Translations under genes and position numbers: made by a program
The notes under the pieces: model-generated
What the model was told of the DNA's origin: nothing
The model's database searches: none
Seen by the model: only the letters and a program-made list of their open reading frames with translations
In this document: one piece after another, positions 29,055 to 37,682 of the stretch
Position numbering within the stretch: position 1 is the stretch's first letter
How the letters are laid out: the number at the start of each line of letters is the position of its first letter
Assembly (NCBI RefSeq): GCF_004355185.1
Contig: NZ_CP037922.1
Location: 3,008,001 to 3,072,000, forward strand
From: Hymenobacter radiodurans
Lineage (GTDB): Bacteria > Bacteroidota > Bacteroidia > Cytophagales > Hymenobacteraceae
Length of the DNA stretch: 64,000 nucleotides
Reading direction: 5' to 3'

Positions 29055-29728
29055 TTACGCTAGTGGTTCAGTTGGCAAATCTGAATCCTCGGTAGCTTGA
29101 TCTCCCATATCATTTTCCAGCAAAGAGGCATATTGGGCGGGCGTATCTACATCAAAAATGCCCCCCGGAAACGGTACGCTACCCGCGGAATTACCGTAGC
29201 TGGCAATAACTTTTCGCGCCCCCTCCGCACTAGCCAATTGGCGCAGTGCAGGGAACGAATCGGCACTGAAAACTGCTGGCACACCCAGCGTACCGCCATA
29301 GGCAGCAGCCACTACTGGTGCATGACCCGCTTGCTGTTGCTTGATCATTGTCAGCAATAACGCTGGCGTAACCAACGGCTGATCACAGAGCATGATTAGC
29401 ACGGCTGAAGGCGGCTGGGGGCCTTTTCCAAAGCAGCCAGCCCGGTTCGGATGGAAGAGCCCATGCCCACCGCCCAATCAGGATTATGGGTAACGAGGAA
29501 GGGTAAATCGTCAATCTCTGCAACTAACTCCTTGTGCAAAGCGCCCGTCACCAGCACCAGCGGCTGGCAACCCGTAGCCACGGCCGTTTCGGCGGCGCGG
29601 CGGAGAAGGGTTTGGCCCTGGAAGTATAGCAGTTGTTTGGCCTGCCCCATCCGGGTTGAGGCCCCGGCGGCTAACAGGATCAGAGCGACGGAGCTTGTCG
29701 CAGCGGAAGCAGTTAACTCAGAGAGCAT
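29055..29728 (-). CDS. MocA/MobA-like nucleotidyltransferase, frame-corrected
   Basis: The N-terminal signature LLAAGASTRMGQAKQLLYFQG and the CDQPLV metal motif mark a molybdenum-cofactor nucleotidyltransferase. LVTGALHKE and WAVGMGSSIRTGL fit the MocA/CoxI side (CTP-dependent, making molybdopterin cytosine dinucleotide). The frame breaks in a G5 tract at 29417-29421; one added base gives LEKAPQPPSAVLIMLCDQP and exactly 225 codons. The start overlaps the end of the XdhC-type gene by 16 bp when both are frame-corrected, which supports translational coupling. It should make the cofactor for the oxidoreductase encoded upstream. Confidence 0.87.
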
Positions 29729-30905
29729 GAGGCCGCAACCGTTGCATTTGCCCCTGGCGTAAGGGAAGAGCGAAGCACGGGCGTCTGCTCATGAATTGGG
29801 CCGTCGAGTTGGTGCAAAAAGCCCCCGAACGTCCCCTGAGCACCGCCTGCATCTCGGCCACAATGGACAGCGCAATTTCTTCCGCCGTCTCCGCCCCAAT
29901 ATTCAACCCCACCGGACTGTACAACCGCGGCACGAGGCGCTGAGTCGGCTGCAAGCCTTCCTCTTCCAACTCCGCCAACAGCCGATCAGCCTTTTTGCGG
30001 GGCCCTAATAAGCCGATATACGGTGTACCTGTGGGCAACAAATAGCGCAGTGCCGCTAAGTCATAGTGGTAATTATGGGTCATCAGCAGGGCAAACTGCT
30101 GCGTGGGGGGCAAATTTGAGAGTTGGTCGAAGCTTACTACGCACACTTCTTCCGCCTCAGGAAAGCGCGTGGCGGTGGCCTGTCCCGGCCGCCCATCCAC
30201 GACGCGTACCAGCCACCCCAAACTCGCGGCTAGGCGCACAAGCGGCTGCACGTCGTTGCCCGCTCCGAATACCGTGACGCGCACCGCAGGCTGAATTACT
30301 TCCAAAAATATCCGCAGTGTGCCCGCTACCGTATCGTAGTCGGCGGTAGCAGAACGGCCACTTTGCAGGGTTTGGTGGGCGTGCTCCAATAGTTGCGCCG
30401 CTGTATCGGCGTCGAAGTTGAGCGTGCCGTGGCTGGTAGCATCACGCAGCAATAGCAGTCGCTCCCCTACTTGCACTTCCGTATTCGTGGTCAGGCTGAA
30501 GGCAGTTATGAGCACGGCCGTTTGCTCCTGCTGGGCGCACACGCGCAGCATTTCCATGGGATTCGCTGGATCTTCAAAATCGAGGGGCTCCAGCAGAATT
30601 TGTATAACTCCCTGGCAGCCCAAACTCACCCCGTGCTCCACGTCTTCCTCCTCATCCATGGAATCATAGGTAACCAGCGCCGGCCGGCGGCGCACAATGG
30701 CCTGGCGGGCCCGGCGCCGGGCGTCTCCTTCCAGACAACCACCGCTGATTGCACCCATCAGCTGACCATCTTCGGTCACCAGCATGCGCGCGCCCGGCCG
30801 TCGGTAAGCGGAGCCACTTACATGCACCACGGTGGCCAGCGCGCACGCTTGGCCAGCCGCACGGTGAGCGTCGTAGGCAGCAAGTAAACGGCATATTTCA
30901 CTCAT
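29713..30905 (-). CDS. XdhC/CoxF-family molybdenum cofactor chaperone (PaoD-like), frame-corrected
   Basis: N-terminal XdhC/CoxI domain (AYRRPGARMLVTEDG, GAISGGCLEGDARRRARQ) and a C-terminal XdhC Rossmann domain (VTVFGAGNDVQPLVRLAASLGW, LLMTHNYHYDLAALRYLL, YIGLLGPRKKADRLL, IGAETAEEIALSIVAEMQ). The reading frame breaks in a C4 tract at 29833-29836. One added base changes the tail to LRGTFGGFLHQLDGPIHEQTP and moves the stop to TAA at 29713-29715, 398 codons. Family members bind and sulfurate the molybdenum cofactor and insert it into the dehydrogenase. Directly downstream of a small unknown gene (8-bp gap). Confidence 0.88.
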
Positions 30906-30913
30906 AAAATAAC

Positions 30914-31156
30914 TTATTGTTCAGCATCAGCCGCCTCATAACAGACCCGGCCCTTGCGGCACTCAGCAGCTTCCGCCACCTCATCATCCGGACCAAACGA
31001 CTCCATTGTACGCAGACACCAACAAGTGGCGGTCATTCCGTCGACTAAAAGCCAAGGCTGCTCCCCTCCTTCATTCGTACCTAAGCCAGTTTTGCTACGC
31101 AAAAACCGACAGATCCCCGTGTGGTTTTCGAATTCAATGGGAATATAAGTAGGCAT
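30914..31156 (-). CDS. Small hypothetical protein in the molybdoenzyme operon
   Basis: 80 residues, no recognised family. It has four or five cysteines, including TCWC, and an acidic C-terminal half. It lies 8 bp before the XdhC-type gene on the same strand, between it and the FAD subunit, so co-transcription is likely and the frame is probably real. Spacing and orientation are the main evidence. Confidence 0.6.
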   Translation of the reverse strand: MPTYIPIEFENHTGICRFLRSKTGLGTNEGGEQPWLLVDGMTATCWCLRTMESFGPDDEVAEAAECRKGRVCYEAADAEQ

Positions 31157-31177
31157 AAAACTAGCTATTCAACGATG

Positions 31178-31312
31178 GCCTCAACCCCTAGCCCCTTCTC
31201 CTAGGGAGAAGGGGGACTAGTTCTAATAACTAGATGGCTAATACTAACTAGTTTGCTAGAAACTAAAGCTAGTTCCCCTTCTCCCCTAGGAGAAGGGGCT
31301 AGGGGTTGAGGC
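31178..31312. repeat. Large inverted repeat with CCCCTAGCCCC-type arms
   Basis: Arms of about 45 bp: CCTCAACCCCTAGCCCCTTC on the left is complementary to GAAGGGGCTAGGGGTTGAGG on the right, with further partial pairing and an AT-rich centre rich in CTAG. The right arm runs up to the stop codon of the FAD-subunit gene, so the structure sits inside the predicted operon. Repeats with this kind of arm are scattered in many unrelated bacterial genomes; mobility here is only inferred. Confidence 0.9.
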
Positions 31313-31314
31313 CC

Positions 31315-32337
31315 CTACGCCTCCCCGGCTTTTAGGATAGCGCGCTTCACGATGGCGGTAAAAATCGGCACCTTATAAGCATTGTGTTCTAGGGGCGTAG
31401 CACCGGCAGTCGCTGCTTGGCCGGCGGCGCGGGCGGTTTCTTCATTTATTGGTTTGCCAATTAAGGCGGCTTCGGCGGCGGTGGCGCGCAGTGGAACGGG
31501 GGCAGCGGCGCCCAGCACGATACTCGCCTTGGTGCAGCGGCCATTTTGCTGCTCCAGCACTACGGCTACGTCGGCCAGTGCCCAGTCGTAGCTTTCCCGC
31601 TCCCCGAATTTGATATACCACGAGCCAGTAACAGCCGCTGGCGCGGGCAGCAGCACATCGGTAATCAGCTCATTGGCCTGAATAGCGTTTTCGCGTTTCA
31701 CATCCTTATCCGGCGTCACGAAGAATTGCTCCAGCGGCACGCGCCGCACACCTTGCGGACCAGTCAATTCCACCTGCGCCCCAAAGGCCACCAATGCTGT
31801 GCTGATGCTGGAGCCATGCACCGCCGAGCACACCGCGTTGCCCATGATGGCATGGTACTTATTCTCAGCCCCAGGCTGGTTCGCGAAGCAAACGGTGCCG
31901 CCTTTTTTTAGGCACTTAAAATTCTCGTTACGGAAATACCAGCAGTGCGGACGCTGCATAATATTGCCCCCCAGCGTGGCCGCATTACGCACTTGGGGCG
32001 TAGCCGCGTGGCTGGCCGCCTCAGTGAGGGCACGGAAGTTTTTTTGCAGGTCGCCGTCGCGCTCTAGCTGTGCTAAGGTGACCAAAGCGCCGAGGTGCGT
32101 GCCTTCTTTGCCGGCATTGCGAATCGCATCCAACTTAGGCAAATTGCCAATGCCTACTATGCGAGCGGGCGCCAACACGTGCTCCTTCATCAAATCCAGC
32201 ACATCTACGCCACCAGCTTTGAAGATGGTGGCCGACTCCGGCTTGGCATTCACCAGCATTGCGTCGGCTACCGGCGTCGTGTTTTGGCCCGTAGCCTGCT
32301 TGACGCTTGTGGCGTCGGTCCATTGAAAGGCGTTCAT
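31315..32337 (-). CDS. paoB: PaoB-like FAD-binding subunit of a periplasmic aldehyde oxidoreductase
   Basis: 340 residues of the CoxM/XdhB FAD family (VGIGNLPKLDAIRNAGKEGTH, AATLGGNIMQRPHCWYFRN). It also carries four extra cysteines, Cys132, Cys142, Cys150 and Cys170, spaced C-x9-C-x7-C-x19-C. This insertion is what distinguishes PaoB/YagS, which holds an added [4Fe-4S] cluster. It shuttles electrons between the molybdenum subunit and the acceptor. 56 bp downstream of the large subunit; gene order here is A-C-B, not A-B-C as in E. coli. Confidence 0.88.
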   Translation of the reverse strand: MNAFQWTDATSVKQATGQNTTPVADAMLVNAKPESATIFKAGGVDVLDLMKEHVLAPARIVGIGNLPKLDAIRNAGKEGTHLGALVTLAQLERDGDLQKNFRALTEAASHAATPQVRNAATLGGNIMQRPHCWYFRNENFKCLKKGGTVCFANQPGAENKYHAIMGNAVCSAVHGSSISTALVAFGAQVELTGPQGVRRVPLEQFFVTPDKDVKRENAIQANELITDVLLPAPAAVTGSWYIKFGERESYDWALADVAVVLEQQNGRCTKASIVLGAAAPVPLRATAAEAALIGKPINEETARAAGQAATAGATPLEHNAYKVPIFTAIVKRAILKAGEA

Positions 32338-32393
32338 CGTGCTAAGTCGTTAAGTAGGCAGTACTTGATAGTCAGGAAATGAAGTAGCCTGAG

Positions 32394-34891
32394 CTACACT
32401 TTGCCTAGTTTCTGTTTGGATTTGGCCAGCGCATTCAGAACGCGCTCCGGAGTAATGGGCAACTCGTAAATACGCACGCCAATGGCGTTATACACCGCAT
32501 TAGCCACGGCCGCAGCGGTGGCTACGTTCGCGGATTCGGCAATGCCCAGCGCATCGGTTGAACTGGTAGCCGTGTATTCCTCTACCATAATAATGTCGAT
32601 TTGGGGTACCTCACGCGAGCCCAATATCTTGTATTGGTCGAGGTTGGCGTTCATCATATGGCCGTAGTTACGGTCCAGGTGGCGGTTTTCGTACAGCGCC
32701 CAACTGATCCCCTGTAAAATTCCGCCATTGATCTGGCTTTCCAGCGCCAGCGGATTGATGGGCCGGCCGCAGTCGTGGGCGCCTACTACGCGCTCCACTT
32801 TCACGTAACCTGTTTCCGTATCTACGGTCACTTCCACAAACTGAATTCCGCCCGATTGCCCAAAGGAAATGCCCGGCCGAAAGAAGCCGCCATAGTCGTC
32901 CTTGCGCTTTTCGGTGGCTGCTATTTGCTGGGTTGGGAGCTTCTGGGCCGCTTCGCGAAAGCTGATGCTTTTACCGCCGTTGCCCTTCGCCACAATTTTG
33001 CCCCCCACAAACGCCAACTCACTAGCAGCCACACCCATACTCGGTGCCACGGCGGCCAGCAGCTGCTGACCAACTTTATAAGCGGCCGTACGAGCGGGCG
33101 GCGTAATGGAGCCGGTGGTTTTGCTGCCACCCGAGCCTGGGCCAGGCGGATAATTCGTGTCGCCGATGCGCACGGTTACGTCGGTGGGTTGCAGACCCAA
33201 TTCTTCAGCTACAACTTGGGCCAGCACCGTGCGGATGCCCGTGCCGAGGTCCTGCACGCTCGACATAATCTCCACGGAGCCATCCTGATGTAAGCGCACT
33301 TCACACGACGAGTCCATATCAATAAAGCGCCCCCACTCCGATTGAGCCGCACCCATCCCGCGCTTCACCACGCCGGGCGAAGCGCCGGGCGCTTGGCGCT
33401 TACTCCAGCCAAAACGCTCAGCGCCTACGCGTCGCTGCTCGCGGCGCATCTCGCTCTTGTCAATTTTGTCGCGCAAGGTTAGGGCATCCACGCCAACTTT
33501 TTCGGCCAGCTCATCAATGAGCTGCTCTAGGGCAAATGCCCCCTGCGGGGCACCCGGCGCACGGAAAGCCGCACCGGGTCCGGCATTGGTCAGTACGTCG
33601 TATTGTTCGCCCTTGAAGTTGGGGTTGGTCAGATACATGGTTTCCGCAATCCAGCCCACGCCCGCGCCCAGGCCCACACCCGCAGTCCCATGACTAACCA
33701 GCTGCATAGCCGTGAGCGTACCGTCTTTTTTGGCCCCAATGCGCAATGTTTGCACCGTACTGGGCCGATTACCCACGGCAACATGCTCTTCCCTTCTATC
33801 CAACATAATACGCACAGGCACCCCCGTTTTCTTCGACAGATTCATGGCGGCTACCCCGTAGTTACCGGCCCCATATTTGGCCCCAAACCCGCCACCCATA
33901 AACTCGGTGATGACGCGCACCTGCGTTTTGGGCAGCTTGAATAGCTCGGCCATTTCGCTACGAGCCCCGGCAGTGTCCTGCGTGGAGAGGTACACGGTCA
34001 GGCCATCGGGGCGGTAGTCAGCTACCATACCGTGGGTTTCCAGCGGGGCGTGGGTTTGCACCTGGGTTCTGAATTCGCCCTCTACAATGATTTCAGCTTC
34101 CTTAAAGCCTTTTTCGACGTCGCCGCGCGAGCCGCCAAACATGCTTTTTGTGGATGGGCCGCGCACGTTGCCTTTCTGGGGCAAGCCCCCGCCGCGCCGC
34201 CACCGCCGCCACTTTCTTCCATACTTACCTGCTTGCCACCGTACACCAGCGGCGCGTCGGGTTTGCGGGCCTCGTCCATATCAGTCACGAAGGGCAGCAA
34301 TTCGTAGTCTACTTTGATCAGGCGGGCAGCTTCATCAGCGGCTTGCTGGGTGGTAGCGGCCACGGCCGCAATGGGCTGGCCAACGTAGCGCACCTTCGGA
34401 AATTTGCCCCCTGTAGACTGCACTTTGGGGTTTTTATGGTTGGGGTCGCGCTCAATGGCCGAACCCATCACCGTTTCAATAATATACACCGCCTTCACGC
34501 CCGGGTAGCGCTCGGCGGCGCTGGTATCCACACTCTTTACGGTGGCGTGCGGATGCGGGGAGCGGTACATGCGGCCAAAAAGCATTCCCGGCAGATTCAC
34601 ATCATAGGTATACTTGGCTTGACCTGTCACTTTCAAATGCGCGTCGAGCCGGCGAGTGCGCTTGCCCAGCACGCTGAGCTTGTCATTTACCGGCAGCACG
34701 GGCGGCTCATCGGCCGGCACCTCGCGGCTGATGGTTTTCAGATTCACCCCCGGAATGCCCACTGGCATCGTCAGCGACTTGGTAGCGGCTGGCGCGGCCG
34801 AACCGATAGCCGGAGCAGCCAGCGCGGCGGCTAGCGCAGCGAACTTGCCCTCCTTCTTCGCCGACTTTTTGAGTTTGCGGTAGCTGGCCAT
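32394..34891 (-). CDS. paoC: PaoC-like molybdopterin-binding subunit, frame-corrected
   Basis: About 832 residues after correction. The N-terminal aldehyde oxidase a/b hammerhead is RRLDAHLKVTGQAKYTYDV; the cofactor-binding domain has EFMGGGFGAKYG, GPGAAFRAPGAPQGAFALEQ and the C-terminal GIAESANVA, whose Glu sits where the catalytic Glu is expected. The frame breaks in a C5 tract at 34186-34190; one added base gives GGLPQKGNVRGPS and exactly 833 codons. Starts 3 bp after the Fe-S subunit. Its first 35 residues are Ala/Lys-rich without a clear Tat or Sec signal, so export would depend on the Fe-S partner, as known for PaoABC. Confidence 0.9.
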
Positions 34892-34894
34892 GAT

Positions 34895-35566
34895 TTATCC
34901 TTTGGCGGCCTGAGCCTGGTTTTGGGAGTAAGCAATGCCGGCCGCGGCCAGCGTCGCCTCAAATACTTTCGGATACGTACCGCACCGGCACAAATTACCG
35001 CTGGTAGCCGTTTTCACGTCGTCGAGTGTAGGCCTAGGGTTGCGCTGCAGAAGACTGGCGCAACTCATTACCATGCCGGGCGTGCAAAAACCGCACATGC
35101 TGGCATCATGGGCTACAAAAGCTTCTTGCACAGGGTGCAGCTTGCCGTTTTTGGCTAAGCCTTCGATAGTCGTTATTTCCCGCTTTCCTACTTCAATGGC
35201 CAGGGTCATGCAGGAGTTGACGGGCGTAGTATCGAGCCACACGGTGCAAGCCGAGCAGGCACCCCGGTCACACACTACTTTGGTGCCCGTCAGGTTCAAC
35301 TCTACGCGCAGCACTTCGGCTAGCGTCTGGCGGGGCTCAATAGCCACTTTTTTCTTGTCGCCGTTAATCTTGAGCGTGATGCTAGTGCGCCCTGGACCGA
35401 CGGTGTCGGGCGCCGGGGCGGCCTCCGCCCCCGACAAGCCAGCAATGCCGCTGGTCATAAGCACGCCCCCGGCCGCCGTGATGCCTGCACCTTTCAGGAA
35501 GCCGCGCCGCGACAGGCCCCGGCCCGCGTTGGCACTTTGTTCAATGTTCTCTTCGGGATCTTTCAT
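34895..35566 (-). CDS. paoA: PaoA-like [2Fe-2S] subunit with Tat signal
   Basis: 223 residues. Twin-arginine signal SRRGFLKG (Arg20-Arg21) with a hydrophobic stretch and cleavage near AEAAPA, so the complex should be exported folded. Two [2Fe-2S] clusters: plant-type ligands Cys99, Cys104, Cys107 and Cys119, and the four-helix cluster ligands Cys158, Cys161, Cys193 and Cys195 (CGFC...CRC). This matches YagT/PaoA. First gene of the operon A-C-B-(unknown)-XdhC-MocA. E. coli PaoABC oxidises aromatic and other aldehydes; the substrate here is not known. Confidence 0.92.
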   Translation of the reverse strand: MKDPEENIEQSANAGRGLSRRGFLKGAGITAAGGVLMTSGIAGLSGAEAAPAPDTVGPGRTSITLKINGDKKKVAIEPRQTLAEVLRVELNLTGTKVVCDRGACSACTVWLDTTPVNSCMTLAIEVGKREITTIEGLAKNGKLHPVQEAFVAHDASMCGFCTPGMVMSCASLLQRNPRPTLDDVKTATSGNLCRCGTYPKVFEATLAAAGIAYSQNQAQAAKG

Positions 35567-35765
35567 CTAGCTTAGAAATAAGAAAGCGCTTGAGTAGAAT
35601 ACGCGTCCAAACGGCTGGGGGGCTTTTTTAGGCCTCAGCAATGCAGGTCAGTTCAGCCACGGATATTGCTTACCATACGAAGGTTGATCAGCTATGACTA
35701 AGATAAACAGATCATTCCAGAAATACCTTGAAGCTACATTTAGCAGCTGATTGAAAACACTCGCA

Positions 35766-35803
35766 CACAGAAAAGCCTGACTCTAGAGTCAGGCTTTTCT
35801 GTG
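35766..35803. terminator. Perfect palindromic terminator
   Basis: A perfect palindrome (CACAGAAAAGCCTGACTC and its complement) just beyond the Kazal gene stop codon. It ends that minus-strand gene. The rest of the 35567-35822 gap has only a G6CTTTTTT copy near 35619 and probably the paoA promoter. Confidence 0.85.
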
Positions 35804-35822
35804 ACTAATTGGCGCTTATTTG

Positions 35823-36044
35823 CTAACGCTGACAAGGGCCAGGCGTCGTGGAAATGACACCCGCTCGGCCAGCTTCGCAAGCGTTGTTGTAGGTTTTGCC
35901 GTCGCAGCCGCACACCGGATCTACATTCGCAGGGCATGGCCCCGAACTGATTTTGCTTTCATCAATGCAATTCGGGTCCGGATCTGAGTCGGAGTTGCAG
36001 GCCATCAGACTAACTAGCAGGAAGCAGAATAATACCTTTTTCAT
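35823..36044 (-). CDS. Kazal-domain lipoprotein
   Basis: 73 residues: lipoprotein signal MKKVLFCFLLVSLMAC (lipobox LMAC), a short Asp-rich linker, and one Kazal domain with VDPVCGCDGKTYNNACEAGRAG, the standard C-G-x-DG-x-TY-x-N-x-C core, and a last Cys at GPCQR. Kazal domains inhibit serine proteases; lipid-anchored single-domain forms are frequent in Bacteroidota. The genome encodes an S8 lipoprotein at 10832-12067, but no link between them is shown. Confidence 0.88.
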   Translation of the reverse strand: MKKVLFCFLLVSLMACNSDSDPDPNCIDESKISSGPCPANVDPVCGCDGKTYNNACEAGRAGVISTTPGPCQR

Positions 36045-36170
36045 GGTTCTGGGCTGGCTGAGGTGGAAGTACTAAGTGGAGGCTAAAAAAGCCCCCCAGG
36101 TTGCATTCACGATGGTTTCATGCCCAGATAAAATAAGAAACATGCCGCTGGCACCTCCCTTTACAGACTG

Positions 36171-36178
36171 TATCTTCG
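36171..36178 (+). promoter_or_regulatory. Candidate -7 element of dinB
   Basis: TATCTTCG, one base off TAnnTTTG, 21 bp before the GTG start at 36200. That leaves a short leader. Confidence 0.4.
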
Positions 36179-36199
36179 TGGAAGCAGAGTAACAAAGCA

Positions 36200-37279
36200 G
36201 TGGAGCCCCAGCCCGAATATCGCAAAATCATTCACCTCGACATGGACGCCTTCTACGCCTCCGTGGAGCAGCGCGACAACCCAGCGTTGCGCGGCCGGCC
36301 CGTAGCCGTAGGTGGCTCGCGGCAGCGGGGCGTAGTAGCGGCGGCCAGCTACGAAGCGCGGGAGTTTGGCGTACGCTCGGCCATGGCATCTTCAGTAGCG
36401 CTGCGCAAATGTCCCGAATTGGTATTCGTCAAGCCCCGCTTCGATGTATACAAAGCCGTTTCGCGGCAGATTAGAGCCATTTTTGCCGAATACACGCCCC
36501 TTATTGAGCCAGTTTCGCTGGATGAGGCCTACTTGGATGTCACCCAAAACCTCAAGCAGATTGCGTCCGCTACGCAGGTAGCCCAGCAGATACGTGCTGC
36601 TATTCTGGCCGAAACGCAGCTCACAGCCTCGGCCGGCATTTCCTACAATAAGTTTCTGGCCAAGTTAGCCTCCGATTACCGCAAGCCAAATGGGCAGTTT
36701 GTCATTCGGCCACATCAGGGCCTGGCGTTGGTTGAAAGCTTGGCTGTGGGGCAGTTCCACGGTATCGGCCCGGTTACGGCGGCTCGCATGAACCAGTTGG
36801 GCATCTTTACCGGCCTCGATTTGCGCCAACAAACGGAGGCTTTTTTACGCCAGAACTTTGGCAAATCGGGCAGCTACTACTATGCTATTGCCCGTGCGCA
36901 GGACAACCGGCCCGTGGTAGCCGACCGGATTCGTAAGTCCGTAGGCTCCGAAACCACATTCGAGCAGGATTTGGCCAGCTATGAAGAACTGGTACAAGGA
37001 ATTACCCCCTGCGTAGAATCGGTTTGGGACTATTGTAAGCGCACCGAAACCAGAGGCCGCACAATCACGGTGAAAGTGAAATACGCTGACTTCCAGCAGG
37101 TCACGCGCAGCCGTACAGCCCTAACCTCCGTTCATTCCAAAGCCATACTCGAACAGATAAGCTTAGAACTGCTAACCGGACTGCTTCCCTTATCCCAAGG
37201 CGTCCGACTGCTGGGCGTGTCTCTGTCGAATCTGGATACCGAAGAAGTTGCTGGCCGACAATTAGCCCTAATTTTTTAG
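36200..37279 (+). CDS. dinB: DNA polymerase IV (Y family)
   Basis: 359 residues from GTG 36200; the N-terminal motif HLDMDAFYASVEQRDNP leaves no room for a later start. The palm has VSLDEAYLDVT with the catalytic Asp-Glu pair; TASAGISYNKFLAKLASDYRKPNGQ, a HhH region (FHGIGPVTAARMNQLGI) and a little-finger domain follow. It copies past damaged template in error-prone synthesis. No LexA box was recognised upstream. Confidence 0.95.
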   Translation: MEPQPEYRKIIHLDMDAFYASVEQRDNPALRGRPVAVGGSRQRGVVAAASYEAREFGVRSAMASSVALRKCPELVFVKPRFDVYKAVSRQIRAIFAEYTPLIEPVSLDEAYLDVTQNLKQIASATQVAQQIRAAILAETQLTASAGISYNKFLAKLASDYRKPNGQFVIRPHQGLALVESLAVGQFHGIGPVTAARMNQLGIFTGLDLRQQTEAFLRQNFGKSGSYYYAIARAQDNRPVVADRIRKSVGSETTFEQDLASYEELVQGITPCVESVWDYCKRTETRGRTITVKVKYADFQQVTRSRTALTSVHSKAILEQISLELLTGLLPLSQGVRLLGVSLSNLDTEEVAGRQLALIF

Positions 37280-37381
37280 GATTCAGCGTAGATACATAAA
37301 AACGAGAAGCCATCCTCTCCAAAAACCCTAAATCTCTACGCTGGGGGGCTTTTCCGCTTGTCAGGCTCATCCATTACCTAC

Positions 37382-37395
37382 CTCAATCGATTGAG
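37382..37395. promoter_or_regulatory. Palindrome related to the LacI-type operator
   Basis: CTCAATCGATTGAG is a perfect 14-bp palindrome sharing the central CAATCGATTG of the operators. The outer bases differ, so it may be a weaker site or unrelated. Confidence 0.4.
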
Positions 37396-37605
37396 ATCGG
37401 TCAATTTGTAAGGTCTTATTTCGGTAAAAGCACATGATTTTATTTGCAAATTGTTGGAGTTTATAGTACTCTTAACAAGAATTTCGTCCAACATCACAAC
37501 TCTCCACTAACTTATGAATGCCCTCATAACGTCATTGCGAGTTGATTTGGCCCTTGTAGCCCGGTGATGTCAGGCCAGTAGCCACACATTTTTTTTGAGC
37601 TTTTA

Positions 37606-37619
37606 CACAATCGTTTGTG
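37606..37619. promoter_or_regulatory. LacI-type operator 1 (susC-2 upstream)
   Basis: CACAATCGTTTGTG, one base from the perfect palindrome, 64 bp before the susC-2 ATG. Paired with operator 2; centres are 26 bp apart. Confidence 0.8.
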
Positions 37620-37631
37620 AATGAAGCTTGA

Positions 37632-37645
37632 CACAATCGATTGTG
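37632..37645. promoter_or_regulatory. LacI-type operator 2 (susC-2 upstream)
   Basis: CACAATCGATTGTG, perfect 14-bp palindrome, 37 bp before the susC-2 ATG. Fits the CpG-centred symmetric sites of LacI-family repressors; the likely repressor is encoded at 61157-62218. Confidence 0.85.
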
Positions 37646-37682
37646 CATCTTATTATTTTCCATCCCCACCATTCCCCACTTC

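Larger units (their letters stand above)
37280..37682. other. Intergenic region upstream of susC-2
   Basis: 403 bp. From left: an imperfect inverted repeat AGCGTAGA ... TCTACGCT (37287-37339) that may end dinB; a G6CTTTT copy near 37340; the palindrome CTCAATCGATTGAG at 37382-37395; an AT-rich part around 37415-37480; and two LacI-type operators at 37606 and 37632. The susC-2 promoter should be in the AT-rich part or next to the operators; I could not fix it. Confidence 0.6.

Noticed and set aside
29055..34891. Reading the molybdoenzyme region as a decaying pseudogene cluster
   Set aside because: Each break is one base in a G/C tract and active-site motifs are intact on both sides. The same error pattern occurs in unrelated genes.
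37287..37339. Strong terminator for dinB
   Set aside because: Only an 8-bp stem with a long loop; kept as a possible end signal within the intergenic description.
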